Source: Amanita rubescens
Taxonomy: Eukaryota; Basidiomycota; Agaricomycetes; Agaricales; Amanitaceae
Direction: 5' to 3'
Assembly: GCA_015039365.1 (NCBI GenBank)
Contig: WION01000032.1
Location: 124,001 to 188,000 of the forward strand
Length of the DNA stretch: 64,000 nucleotides
Each line of letters opens with the position of its first letter. The stretch's first letter is position 1. The notes beneath the pieces are model-generated. The model had not been told where the DNA came from. It ran no database searches and was given only the letters and a program-made list of their open reading frames with translations. Below, piece after piece: positions 22,851 through 34,235 of this stretch. A program made the translations under genes and the position numbers.

Positions 22851-23059
22851 GTGATGGCATGGCTTATACTATTATATTGATATTTATGTTGTCTTTTGTA
22901 GTTTTACATCAATTTCAACATTGCAATTAATTGTATGGGAGCCATAGGGACATGGAAAACAATGTAAGGACTGGTCTAGACCGGTCCAAGACTGGTCCTG
23001 GTCCAGACCGGTCCTAACCAGTCTTTTTTCTGAATTTAGACCGGTCTAGCGGTCTTAAG

Positions 23060-23928
23060 TAGTGTTTAAAAGTCCGGTTGCCAGACTGGAAAAAAACCGG
23101 CAACCGGACCGGACCGATGCTCGGTTGCAACCGAACCGCAGTTGCGGTTGCCTTCAATTGAGACTGGTTTCGGTCTCGGTTGCCTCATACCTGCCATTTT
23201 AGGAAACCGGTTGAAGACCGGTTGCAACCGGTCTTTTATGGCAACCGGTAAGAGGGTTCTAGGGGTGGATTGGTCGGCGGGCAATTGGATGTCGCCCCTA
23301 ATCGACCCTAATCCAGGGTTATGGTTAATGTCAGAATTTGAATGAATTTATGTTGTAGGTGTCAAATATGTCATTTTTAATATTATGAGGTGGATATTAT
23401 GGGCTGGATAGGTGGATGGGTAGGTGTGTGTCTGATTACTACGTTAATAAGGGGGATTGAACTGCTTGGATGGGTGGATGCATAAATTGACACTTGGATG
23501 ACATTGAACATATGTCACGAAAATTACATTAAATTATTCTAAGGGTTACAACAACATATTCTAAGGGTCACAGTGTAATTTTAATGTGTTAGATGGGTGC
23601 ATGGGTGTATGACTGGATGGATCTGTGGCTAAATGGAATGATGTGAGGTGTTGGTGGGGTGGATGCATCGATAGAGACTTGGATGACGCTGTGCTACACC
23701 AGTTGTGACCGGTCTTGGATCAGTTGGCAACCGGTTCATCAAAAACCGGTTGCAACTGCAGGCAACCGGGGGTGCAACCGGAGCCAACCGGGGGTGCAAC
23801 CGGAGCCAACCGGTTGCATCCAGTTTCGGTTTCGGTTGCGAAAAATAATAGGAGTGTCACAACCGGTCACAGTCCGGTCTTTTCCAAAATAGGAAAAAGA
23901 CCGGACCAAACCGGACTTTAAAACACTA
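23060..23928. mobile_element. hAT-like MITE (inner), nested in the outer MITE
   Basis: 869 bp with inverted ends TAGTGTTTAAAAGTCCGGT and the complement of ACCGGACTTTAAAACACTA, flanked by perfect 8-bp duplications GTCTTAAG (23052-23059 and 23929-23936). The right end of the outer element has the same terminal sequence, so the two belong to one transposase family. A 22-bp tandem repeat (CAACCGGGGGTGCAACCGG..) occurs at about 23766-23808. No coding capacity. Confidence 0.88.
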
Positions 23929-24371
23929 GTCTTAAGCGGTCCGGTTCCGGTCTTTTTGATATCAGGGACACCCTGGGACCGGTCCGGTCTCGGTCTTTCC
24001 TAAAAAGGCAATAAAGACCGGACTTTAAAACACTAGCTAGATATATACCCATGATGCCATTCATCATCTGTAATGTATTATCACTGCCTCCTCTTCCCAC
24101 TTATTGACCCAACGGGGACCGGCACTCCCTCCGGTCCTGCATCGACTTCAGCTACATGTCGGCAGTTACAATACCTACAGTGACACCAACGTGGTCGTGT
24201 TCTTCGTCCATTGCTGAATCCTCTTCTTATCTGTTAGTACGGAGAATGTGTGTGCATCAGCAAATGGTATAACTTGAGAATGGTGGTGTACATAGGTTTG
24301 AAAGAAAATGGGTTGAACGAAAGATGATTTGATAAGGGAATTTCGAAAGGAAAGGCCTGACTGAACTCACT

Positions 24372-25926
24372 CTATCGCATCACCCATCTCAACTTCGTCA
24401 ACTTCATCCACGCCATTACCAGTCCCCGAAATCCCTTCGTCCTCCAAACACTCCCCACCACTGGCACCAGCAGACAACGATACCTCGCACGTTCTCTCGC
24501 CCTCGACACTCCTCCTCCCCCGGTCCCCGCTCCTCGAGCACGTGGAGAAGACAAGGACAGCTGTCCGATGGAATCGGGCACAACTTCTGTTTCTCCACCC
24601 GCTTCACGGTCTCTATCGACGGACAAATGGAATCGCTCGCGTTCCGTTATCGGAAGAAGCCGGCCAGAGGTTACGGGTATAGGGGGTAGGGCAGCCAAAG
24701 CAGGACGAGAAAGTGGTGCAGCGTTGGATGAGCCGTCGCTCATCTCCGCGTCTTCACCGTGGCAGTGTTGAGCAGAGTCGATAGGGCGAGATGTTAGCGT
24801 TGGGGCGGCGGTAGCCACGCCCGCGTTGTCCGATTGGTTGGCCGCGTCTGCCAATTCTTTGTTGATAGCTGCGCTGGAGGGAGCGTCGTCGATCTCGACG
24901 TCCGCATCGGCGTGCGCACCGGCATCGTTAAGATCGGTTGGTTCTACTTCAACGTCTTCCTCGAGATCTGCGTAAGTTCGACAGAGCGAACAAGAAAAGG
25001 CGGGGTGATGGGCTTTGATAAGCAGTTTGATGCATTTGTGGTGGAAGGTGTGGAAGCATGGAGCGATGAAGAGCGCTTGGCGGACACGGCGAATAAATCT
25101 GTCTTGAAGGGTCAGGTTGATCAACGTACTACTATTAAGAAAGTAGTGCTCGTACATATGCAACAATCTGGCATTTGTAATTCCGCGGGTTTGACCGTGT
25201 TGCCTTTGATATTGGCACCGGGAACAGCGAGAGGCGCCGCTGAGGTTCTTCAAGTGTTTCAAAGCAGTTGTGCTGACCCCTATCGTCAGAAAGCAAGAAG
25301 AAAAAGTCGCACTTGAAAGCGTTCGCATTGGCCTGCCACTCCCATCCAATCTCCACGCTAATATTGACACTCTTATAAATATTCTCCGCCCCTCCTTGAT
25401 AATCAACGCCTAGCTGCAAAATATCCACATCTTTGAGTTGAAACGGCCGACTCTCTTGATTCACCGGACTCGGTCTTTGAACGTGGTTCAAAAACTTGCC
25501 ACTGGAAGACTTGGTATCCTTTATTAAACCTTTTCCTTCCTTTTCGACCCAAATCTCGGCGTTGGCACGAGAGACGACTTTGGATTTGAACGCGAGTCCG
25601 TTGGTGCCAGCGTCGACGGCGGGGAGACCAGTCTGTGAACCAGCCGATGTAGAGGGTTGGGTCGATTTCCCGTAGGAGCGCGTAGGTCGCAAGCGACGGC
25701 GCCGAACGGGAGGCAACGACGAGAGTCGAGATGCAGGATGAGCCGATCAGAACGTGATGATGGCGGGAGGGTGGCTGGGGTGAGGGAGCTGCTGGGTATT
25801 GGGAGGTCGCCGGGCATGGAGGGTAGGAAGAATGCTGGAGATGAAGTTTGGGAGCTGACTGTGGGGAGCGCTAGCAGAAGGCACCGGGCTTGTATTCGTT
25901 TGCTGGGTTGTGTTGATCACCGGCAT
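24372..25926 (-). pseudogene. FHA-RING (Dma1/CHFR-like) pseudogene B
   Basis: Read from ATG at 25926 (MPVINTTQQTNTSPVPS..). A Pro-rich N-terminus is followed by an in-frame TGA near 25757, then an FHA domain (FKSKVVSRANAEIWVEKEGK..LIKDTKSSSGKFLNHV..FQLKDVDILQLGVDYQGG). A frameshift near 25200-25260 leads into the second half of a RING (APCFHTFHHKCIKLL..FSCSLCRTYADLEEDVEVEP). The first C-x2-C of the RING is lost. Functional relatives are phosphothreonine-reading E3 ubiquitin ligases of mitotic checkpoints (fungal Dma1, animal CHFR). The TGA, frameshift and missing zinc ligands show that this copy is dead. It contains the empty site for the LTR element (24958-24962). Confidence 0.8.
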
Positions 25927-28331
25927 TGTTCGGATTAGAATTCGGTTTTCGCCATAGCATGCTGGCAAAAGTGGATGGCGCAGAGGGCGAGGAAGGACCT
26001 GGGACGATGTTGTTGGATGTCGGGTTTGAGTTGGATTAGCGAAGCAGACGGGAGGTGTGTTTGTGATCATGGAACCGAGTCAGCGCGGCTTAGTACGGGT
26101 GTATATGGGATTCATCAACATCTATGCACGGGAGGAGCCTATATGCGCGTTGGGTGTGTATTTTTCACGGACCTATCGTTCTGGACTTGGCTGTAATAAA
26201 ATAACGTCTCAAGCTTGCGCATCAATACATCGTCAGATACAAACGGACCACCGAAGTAGACAGGGACTTGGAATCTATCGTCAAGAAATTGGTCAAAAAT
26301 TTCAGAGGCTCCGCAGGCGTAAGATACTCGACAGATTGCCAGGTTTCAGATTCTCGAATCGGGGAATGGAACTCAACGACCACCAATGCCGGCCCCAAAA
26401 TGTATTTCATCGTTGGACTGACGTGGCAGACGTCGGCCGCAGTTAAGTAGTTAAGAGGGCGTGCAGTGCCACATGCTCTCGGCGAAGCATTGGTGCGTGA
26501 AGTGGATTGCGACGTGTCGGCGTTGACGCGATCACCACGTTCACATACATTAATGTTTTCCATCGAAAACATGTTCAATTACATTATGCTTCTTAACCGC
26601 CTCCATTTCCACACATATTCCGCTGCCTCCGAAATAGACCTGTATCTTGCATGTTCTATCATTCGTCGTGCTCCTCTTACACGTCGAAAAGCCAGGGACA
26701 AACAAACAATACTGAGGATCAAGTGCATGCTTCGCAGTGCGATACTGCCTGGTACAGGTAAATATCGAAATTGATCCTGCCGTACGATAATCAGAACATC
26801 AGGTGCGGCGCTATATTGAAGGTTTGAACTCACGATATCGATTTCGCACACCCGTCCACGTTCACGTCACCGTACCAAGTTGCCACCCGCACTGCACGCT
26901 CCTCCGTCTAATTCTGTGGATGCTCTGCTGGTGTCCCAAGTGGAAATGTTTCCATTGTCCTCGTCCAAGTCGAAAAGCCGGGGAGAAATGAAGGCTCGCA
27001 TTCAGTTAATCCACCGGCGCTGGTGCTTCGTTATCGATAATAAACCTCCGCTATCCCAACATCCCAATCCCGATGAGATAAGCAGAGCCTGACAGATGAT
27101 ACGTTTTAGTACATATCGCAGCTAGTATGTTGTAGTCGAGTTTGCTTCCGATGCCACGTTCGCCACAAACGTTTCAATCTCCACATCCGTAAGTTTCCAA
27201 AAAAATATCAAAAGCTCGGTCGAGGATGGGGTCATAGATAGAGGAGAGGGGCTAGACGGATGGATGCGGAGTAACGATGTGCCAGATCCAGCAGCTCGAG
27301 ATGTATACGGGCTTTATTACTCTATCCGTTGGGCGGACGGGACCAGGTGGAGCTAGAGGTGCACTTGGGTTAATAACGGTGGGGAGATTATTCTTCAACG
27401 GAGTTACGCTAGAGCCACGTCATCAACATCACGCGTATAGATGAAGGGAAAAAAAGTCCAACATACCTCGAACACATTGGCGCGGGTCCGAACATTATCT
27501 AGTCTCTCCACATCATGGTCAAATACGAGATGTCTGATAAACGGTCTCTCATTTGTAAGGGAAAGCCAGACACCGGGCGATTAGGGTGTCGATGAAAATT
27601 TTCGTCCCACCTCTTGGCACTGAATAAACGGGGCGCTACGACTGCTGCGGTCATGGGAAATGCGGAGTAGAGGAAGCCGTAATTTGGGAGGAAGGGAGCC
27701 AGGTCGTCACAAGGAAAATAGAAGTCGAGCCTAATGCGAACGGGCCCGGCGTTGAAGGTGGCGAGACTCGGTTGATGCGGAGTACTGGGTCAATCTCGTC
27801 CCGAAGCGATGGCGTCGAGCGGGCGAGAGTCGAATTGAATGCGGACGAGTCACGAGTCGGATCAGTTGAAGGGTGCTGGCGCCCGAGTTAGCGGGAAGGA
27901 TGAAGCTGCCGGGTATTGAGAGTGCCTGGCATGGATGGACGGAGGGTACGAATGGGGTAGGCAGGTGTGGACGATCACTCCCAGGCTATTTCAAATTTGT
28001 TTTGATTCCCCCGATTTCAAGTTCCTATTGTGGGTAGATTTTCGTGGAAATCGTTTCAAGTGACGAAATCGCAAGAAAACGACCATACCGCGAGCTTGTC
28101 GTCTTGCACGTTCAACTTGAAAAAAAAAAAAACAGACCTATTGCATAGCCTCCCTGTAATGGACCTCCCTCGACGTGTCAACACAAAAAACCGGGGTTCA
28201 GAGGCATTGTCAGGGAATGTATATTCTTACACGAGTTAGATGCCAATACACAGGTTTCGATAATTGTACATAGTACGTGATTTGGAATCTCGTTAGTAGT
28301 TGGAGCCAGTTTACTCAGAACCTCCTTCACT
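25927..28331. other. Decayed third part of tandem unit B, no intact gene
   Basis: Homologous to 10421-12250. A segment at 26217-26420 recurs at 45650-45880 and encodes on the minus strand, in different frames, coding-like strings such as FQVPVYFGGPFVSDDVLMRKLE and KYILGPALVVVEFHSP. That points to a former gene next to the FHA-RING gene which I cannot identify. A piece resembling the FHA-RING N-terminal region also occurs at about 27860-27960. 27970-28331 shows nothing, apart from a run of 13 A near 28122. Confidence 0.5.
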
Positions 28332-30335
28332 TTATGATGGGCCATTTGGTAGGACATCTTTCTTGATTCTCTTGAGGTTTAACTTGAGGGCTTCGACGGG
28401 GTTCGGGGGTGACAGGAAGTTGAAGCTCATAGCCTGCGCGATGCGTTCAGCCAGTTGCCCATCCACAGCGCTGAAGACGAGGACTGAATGGAGGGAGCAA
28501 ATGTGAGCACCGAGGTTCTCGTGAATGGAATGTGACATACGCTGGTTGCCCTTGATGATGTCATTTGCCTCCCTCAAGGATGCAGCGACGTTCTGGACAA
28601 ACGCTTCCCGTTCAACATCATTCCAGACTCGTTCCCACAGTTCGCGAGGTTGTTCGAAATCACCTATGGACATTGCAATTAGCATATCTTCCCATTATAT
28701 GAACTGATACTATCTCACGATCAGAGAAATCAGACGGCAGCAACATGTCACGGTAAGCAGAGCTATTGAAGATTTCGTGTCGAATCATGTCCTTGTTCCT
28801 GAGGTCGGAGTCGATAGCACCTTTGGGACCTATGAAAGTGAGGGATTGAGAGGAGCTCTGGTAGTTAGGGCGGTTCTTCTGGGATATGAACGAAGCAGCA
28901 CCAGCACGTTGGTGATTAGCAACCGTGACACTCGGTGCATTGCAGGGGAGTTGCTTATGATTAACTCCCAGACGGTAACGCTGGGTATCGGGATAGATGA
29001 AGAGACGAGCTTGGATGATGGGATCGGGAGAAGGCTCAATGTAAGGAATCATGTTGGACGGTGCGAAAGCCAGCTAGAGTATCTTCAGCACCATGATGTT
29101 AGTCAGGCGACAAAAATACCAAACCTGCTCAATCTCGTCGAAGAAGTTCTCGGGATTCCTGTCCAGGACGAGCCTGCCGATCGGTCTAAGAGGAAATTTG
29201 CCGTGGGGCCATACTTTGGTGACATCGAATACGATGTGGCTATTGTTAATTGCTACCTCGCGCGTCATCGTTTGCTACATTAGGGATAAGAAACACTGAT
29301 ATACACGATTTAATATATACTCACAATGTAAACGGTCCAGCTGGGAAAAGCCCTCGTTCGGATGTCATTGTACAACGCCCGGGTACTGTAGTCGGGGTCA
29401 GTGCCGGCCAGTTTGATCGCTTCGGCGGCATTGAGGGTCTATTAAATCAAAAGTCTGACGCTGCGAGTTGAACCAAGGACATATGTACCTTGACGCCTTG
29501 GTCGGATAGGACATGGATCTTGACATATGAAAAGGAGCCGTCGTCCCGACAAAACTGGAAGGTAGTTCCGCCGAAGCCATGTTGTCGGTGGAAACCATCA
29601 GGAGTCCCGCGGTTGGAGTAGAGCATCATAACCTGGTGAATTGTCTCCGGATTTTGAGAGAGAAAATCCTGCGAAACGGATGAGAGATCGATTTCCGATA
29701 TTGGATTATGAGAAAATACCCAGGTCATATCAGCATCCGGCAAGTTGGTCTGAGGGTTCTTCTTGGCAGCGTGAATCAATTCGGGGTACTTGGCGGGGTC
29801 CCTGATGAAGAAGGTAGGAGTGTTCAGGAAGACCCAGTCCCAGATGCCTTCATCGGTTTTCAACTTGACAGCAAAACCGTGGATGTCACGAGCGGTATCA
29901 GCTGAACCAAGCTCGCCTATGACGGTGGAGAAACGTGCGGTGACTGGAATCTTTAGGCCCACGCTGTGGAAAATACTTTGGGATGTAATGTCGCTAAGAT
30001 CGTGGGTGACTTCGAAGTGACCATGAGCACCAGCACCCTTGGCGTGGACCTGTGATTCTTGATGAATTTGGAGTCCGCCAGTATAGTGGTAAACGTGACG
30101 TACGATGCGCTCAGGGATACGTTCGCGACCGAGATGCGCGAGGACGTCGATGAGATGGAAGTCTGCATGTTGGCAGATTAGTAAATATCTTATATATGTA
30201 CAAGATAACGTTGATATGACCTTGAAAAAGGGAGAGACCAGAAAGGGGAGGAGCATTTGGACTGGAGACACGCTGGGAAGCATGGGGGTAGTTGAGGGGG
30301 GAACCAAAGGAAGTGGTGAAGTGGGGCGTTGACAT
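28332..30335 (-). CDS. Catalase (haem hydroperoxidase, 525 aa, 9 exons)
   Basis: Exons on the minus strand: 30335-30221, 30162-30104, 30049-29720, 29668-29489, 29438-29325, 29274-29125, 29073-28719, 28663-28541 and 28483-28332. All joins keep frame and introns are 47-60 nt. It decomposes hydrogen peroxide to water and oxygen. Family landmarks in order: RERIPERI joined to [10 protein letters not shown] (catalytic His), [14 protein letters not shown] (distal Asn retained), FDVTKVWPH and [23 protein letters not shown] carries the haem-ligand Tyr. The motif normally read as VGNNTP is VFLNTP here, a change next to the catalytic Asn. The length fits small-subunit catalases. No secretion signal or peroxisomal SKL-type end is seen (the C-terminus is NGPS). 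Confidence 0.9.
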
Positions 30336-31762
30336 CGGGGGTCAGAAAGGGTACAAGAGATCTGTCGATAGAGGGAGGCCATAATATATAGTATGTAATA
30401 GGAATACTGGCCTTGATTGCCTTCTGAATTTATTCCTTCATCTGCGATACTTTTCAAACACGATCCCATTCGTGGAGCGGTTACGGCAACCCTGCAGGTC
30501 TTTTCCGTCATCGAGATCTGCCCCTGCATCAGCTGGTGGCTGGTTTTCCTCATCGGATTTGACAGCTTTCTTCTTTGTGTATGCATCAGCACTTCGTTAT
30601 GTACAATCCTTGCATGTATTTGCATATCCGGAGCGTGTTTACGCGAATTCTGATGGATTCAGAAGCTTAGTCTTCCGGCATGTGCCACATTTCTGCGTGA
30701 ACGCGGGATTGGGCGCCAGGGGCTGAACCGAGGATTCGGGAACGCCCAGGAAGACGTGATATTTCGTGACGTGACAGGCGAGTTATCCAGAATTCTTTGA
30801 TCTCGCTCTCGAGTCTGTCATCGTCGCCGGCAATCCAAAAAGGCAGGTACGGTAACATAACTTTGGTGCGCGTTCCTCTGTACGACATTCAATATAATCT
30901 AGTCTCACACGAACATGCTTTCCGTTCTAGGTATTTTTTCCTGCTGTTCCCCCCATCCACCTTGTACTTGAGTATGCTGGAACTCAGGCGAGACGGGACA
31001 ACAACATTTGCCGGAGATCACGTGATGCCGCTGATGCGTACAATTGTAGGTTGGATAATGGATAGCGTTCACTCTCCGTTAGTCCATGCAAGAACAGAAA
31101 CTCGAGGGAAGCCTGACGAAACATAAAGAACTACATTATGATACAGATCGTTCCCCAGAAGATTCTGCGGATATTGCCAGAGCACCCCCAAATCCGGTCT
31201 GCTCGCCGCGCTCAGGCTCCATAGCGTGTAGCACGGCAACCAATTACGTTCACTTGCCAGCTATGGTCAGAAGCATTCTCACTGTCAGAAGGGAATATGG
31301 TCGTCGCATGTCCGGATCATTGTTGTCACTGCTCGGTTCCCGGATTGACATGGACTCGTTTATAGAAGCGGCCATGTGAGTTGTATTCAATGGGTCCGAT
31401 TCGTTGCTAATGATCTTTCCGAAGCTTCGAGGAAGAAAAGCTTACGGATGATAGCCCGATAGCCAGGCTTCTCACGAAGCGGCAAATAGCTGTCATGTCA
31501 CCAGAGCGCTTCTGATTGGTGGTCGTGGGGACCGGAATTGTCCGAGGGATCTATTCATGGGAGATGTCGTCGGATAGTCAGAAGGACTTGGCAGATCCGA
31601 CTTTCACTAGGTATGTCGGAAATCCCATATTACTGGCTTGAGGCACATATCGGCCCACTGACACTACTGTAACTTAATAACTTCCCCGTCGCTCGACGGC
31701 TCGCCGACCATGGTCTGTTCTGGAGATGTCTATATGAACAATATCCCTCATATATCTTCTGT
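30336..31762. other. Intergenic, no supported gene
   Basis: Upstream of catalase on one side and of the small ankyrin gene on the other. Several ~100-codon frames exist on both strands but none has motifs or consistent splice sites. Confidence 0.5.
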
Positions 31763-32288
31763 AGTCCATCGCAAATGAAACATACACGAACAAATCCTCG
31801 TTGCCTCCGGATGTCATAGCCTTTGCTGGTCGAATGTTCGATGCTGCCCGAAGAGGAGAGTCGGCCCAACTCCTTCCTGCTGTTGACGCCGGGTTGCCCA
31901 TCAACCTTACGAACGATAAAGGTATCTCAGCACCTGCCCTGTCTCTATCTAGTCTGAAGTGGCCCCAGGGAATACGCTCTTGATGCTGGCAACTTATGCG
32001 GGCCACCTCGAACTCACGCAAGAATTGCTCCAACGCGGGGCAGATCCGAATCGATTGAACGATATGGGACAATCAACGATCGGAGCGGCAGTATACCAAG
32101 GCTACGACGAACTGGTACGGCTCCTTGCCAAAAACGGTGCGGATTCTCGGCTAGGGAGGCCGAATGCAATTCAATTGGCGCACATGTTCAGGAGGAATGG
32201 TATGATGGAAGTCTTGGGAGCTAGAGAGGGCGATATTGGGCCTGAGGTGCCTTCCCCACTGAACTACCATCCGTATCATAAGGCTTAG
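31763..32288 (+). CDS. Small ankyrin-repeat protein
   Basis: Two exons, ~31763-31920 and 31967-32288, joined across a 46-nt intron so that TNDKG continues with NTLLMLATYAGH. Three ankyrin repeats are visible: MFDAARRGESAQLLPAVDAGLP, then NTLLMLATYAGHLELTQELLQRGADPN and STIGAAVYQGYDELVRLLAKNGADSRLG. The end is MEVLGAREGDIGPEVPSPLN. Fungi have a conserved family of stand-alone ankyrin proteins with this EGDxGPEVP ending; their role is unknown. No in-frame ATG lies near the left border, so the start or a first exon is uncertain. Confidence 0.65.
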
Positions 32289-34235
32289 GTTCATGCTGCC
32301 CTGCTTGTATCAAGAACTTCACATTTTTAAACCGTCCCAGTGGTGGTGCTCTACCAGAATGGGAAGGTAGTTGTCACCGGAAAGTTCGAATTTTCGTCGC
32401 CAAAAACCTATTTAAATCACTAATTTCGACCAGCGATTTACTTAATTCACTAAAAGAGATTCTAAGCGCCGAGTTTCTGCCGCCCCGAAAAGAGAAAGAA
32501 ACCCCATATTTAAGTTGACCTTGAGTCGGCCTTCCCGAAAAATAGTCGAAATCTGATATTTCAACCGCTTTGAAGGGGAAGTCTAAATTTTAGTAATAGC
32601 CCAACGTTCTAGCAAGGTCGAAATTTCTTGAATCATGAGAACAAAAAAGTCTTTTTGTTCTTTCAGAGTCAAGGAGAAATGCGCGGACGTATTATGAAAT
32701 CATGAATGAAAGCGATACCTCGGTCCCGGCGACGACAGGGTCCTTCTCTTGTGATGCATTCCTTTTGGAGCTTCTCTTTGCTCATTTTTCTGCCCACACT
32801 TGACGCCTGCACCTACAAAGGGACAACTTCCGTGATCATTCAGAGTCCTGAGACCATCATACTCCATGCTTCTTCAAACTTCCAAACCACACGAACGGAG
32901 CCTTCCCCGCCCAGGTGTTAAACCAGGTACAACTATACCCTATTGACTTCCACCGTTCCACGATTCGTGTGCCAAATCGATTTTCTTCAAGTATGCTTAG
33001 TCCGCGGACAAACGCTTCCAGGCCTCGTCAGAATCGTGGACATCCTGAGCTCACGAGGTGAAATAAGCTTAGTCTCAACTTAATCCGCTTTGATCGGTAG
33101 AGTCAGAAGTCAGGAAATGCCGTGACCGAAGTATTCCGGACTTGTTGATCGATAGGGGTGTTACTCGAATTTGAATGCGGTTCAAGTTCAACTCCAAATA
33201 ATACATACTTGTCTAGGCTGTGTCGTAGTAGAAGTTCTCAAAGTTGCACATTTGGTCTGGCACTGGGCAGTTTGGGGATACAACGTGAAGAAGGATTACG
33301 ACATCTCCTTCGATGGCTTCAGCATCCCCTCTGATCCCTTGGGAAAGGGAAAAATCAACGTCCGAGTGGATTAATAGACTATAAATATGGTATGAGTATA
33401 ATATTATTAAATGTCAGTGTGCGGCTGTTCAGACTATCGGTTTGAGGGTGGAAAACGACGGAGACGGGAGTCCAGTAGCACTTACGAACCCGCTGCACAA
33501 TGCGCAATGCAACTAGACTCGATGCGTCATTCGAATCGGTTCACGACGTTGAATGTGCAATCACCGTTGTTGGGCGCGATCATTCTTGCATTTTGGCACG
33601 TACAGTTCTGATCCCGATTCCTCGTTATATTAAATAACTATATAGTACCTTCCATATCTTGACGTTGTGACTTACATTTACCACGTCGACTGAGGTGAGT
33701 TAGAGTTTTCTCCTTATGTCTTTAGTACGTTCCGCTTAGCTCCATCGCAATGCGACGCCGTTGAGTACTTCGTATAGAATAGCAAGCTATTCTATTTACA
33801 GGTGTAGATACCGAATAGAGTCGTTTACCGCATCGCTATTCTATTTACACACGATTCACTGATGACTCATGATATACGTCATTTTCCCTCAGTTCAATAG
33901 CCGTCCCGGCAATTAGTTTGGTGAAATCGATATTCAGTTGGTGTATTGCACCGTGGACGTGCAGCGAGGCTTCATCTACTCAGTATAATAATTTACACAG
34001 ACATTGCCTAACTATACATTTTATGCGACTTTCCATTGCCAACTCGGCCCAATCGGATCTCCTCGAGAGCTACAAGCCCAACATCAATCGTAGCATTAGC
34101 GAACAAAAAGATACACTTACTGATCTGGACCAGTCCACAACCCAGGAACCCAGCTGCTGAACCAATAAATCAAATCTGAACGCCATTCACGACCCACTCC
34201 GGGTCATCTTGCCCAACGTAGCTGGACGTCTGCTT
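32289..34235. other. Intergenic, no supported gene
   Basis: No convincing coding stretch. A perfect inverted repeat AGAATAGC..GCTATTCT occurs near 33777-33794, and TATTCTATTTACA recurs near 33788 and 33836, hinting at a small degraded element. Confidence 0.45.

Larger units (their letters stand above)
22089..24035. mobile_element. hAT-like MITE (outer), non-autonomous
   Basis: 1947 bp, beginning TAGTGTTT and ending AAACACTA, with perfect 8-bp target duplications GCTAGATA (22081-22088 and 24036-24043). Eight-bp duplications and TAG..CTA ends are typical of hAT elements. Both ends are packed with ACCGGT/GGTCCGGT-type subterminal motifs, as hAT transposase-binding regions often are. No transposase frame is present, so it depends on another element. 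A second element (23060-23928) is inserted in it; without that insertion and its duplication the outer copy is ~1070 bp. Copy A (842-849) has the empty site. Confidence 0.85.

Noticed and set aside
22089..24035. Outer MITE as an autonomous element
   Set aside because: No transposase frame; longest frames are short and follow the ACCGGT repeats.
24372..25926. FHA-RING copy B as a functional E3 ligase
   Set aside because: In-frame TGA, a frameshift and loss of the first RING cysteines.
30336..31762. Genes between catalase and the small ankyrin protein
   Set aside because: Only short frames without motifs or consistent splice sites.
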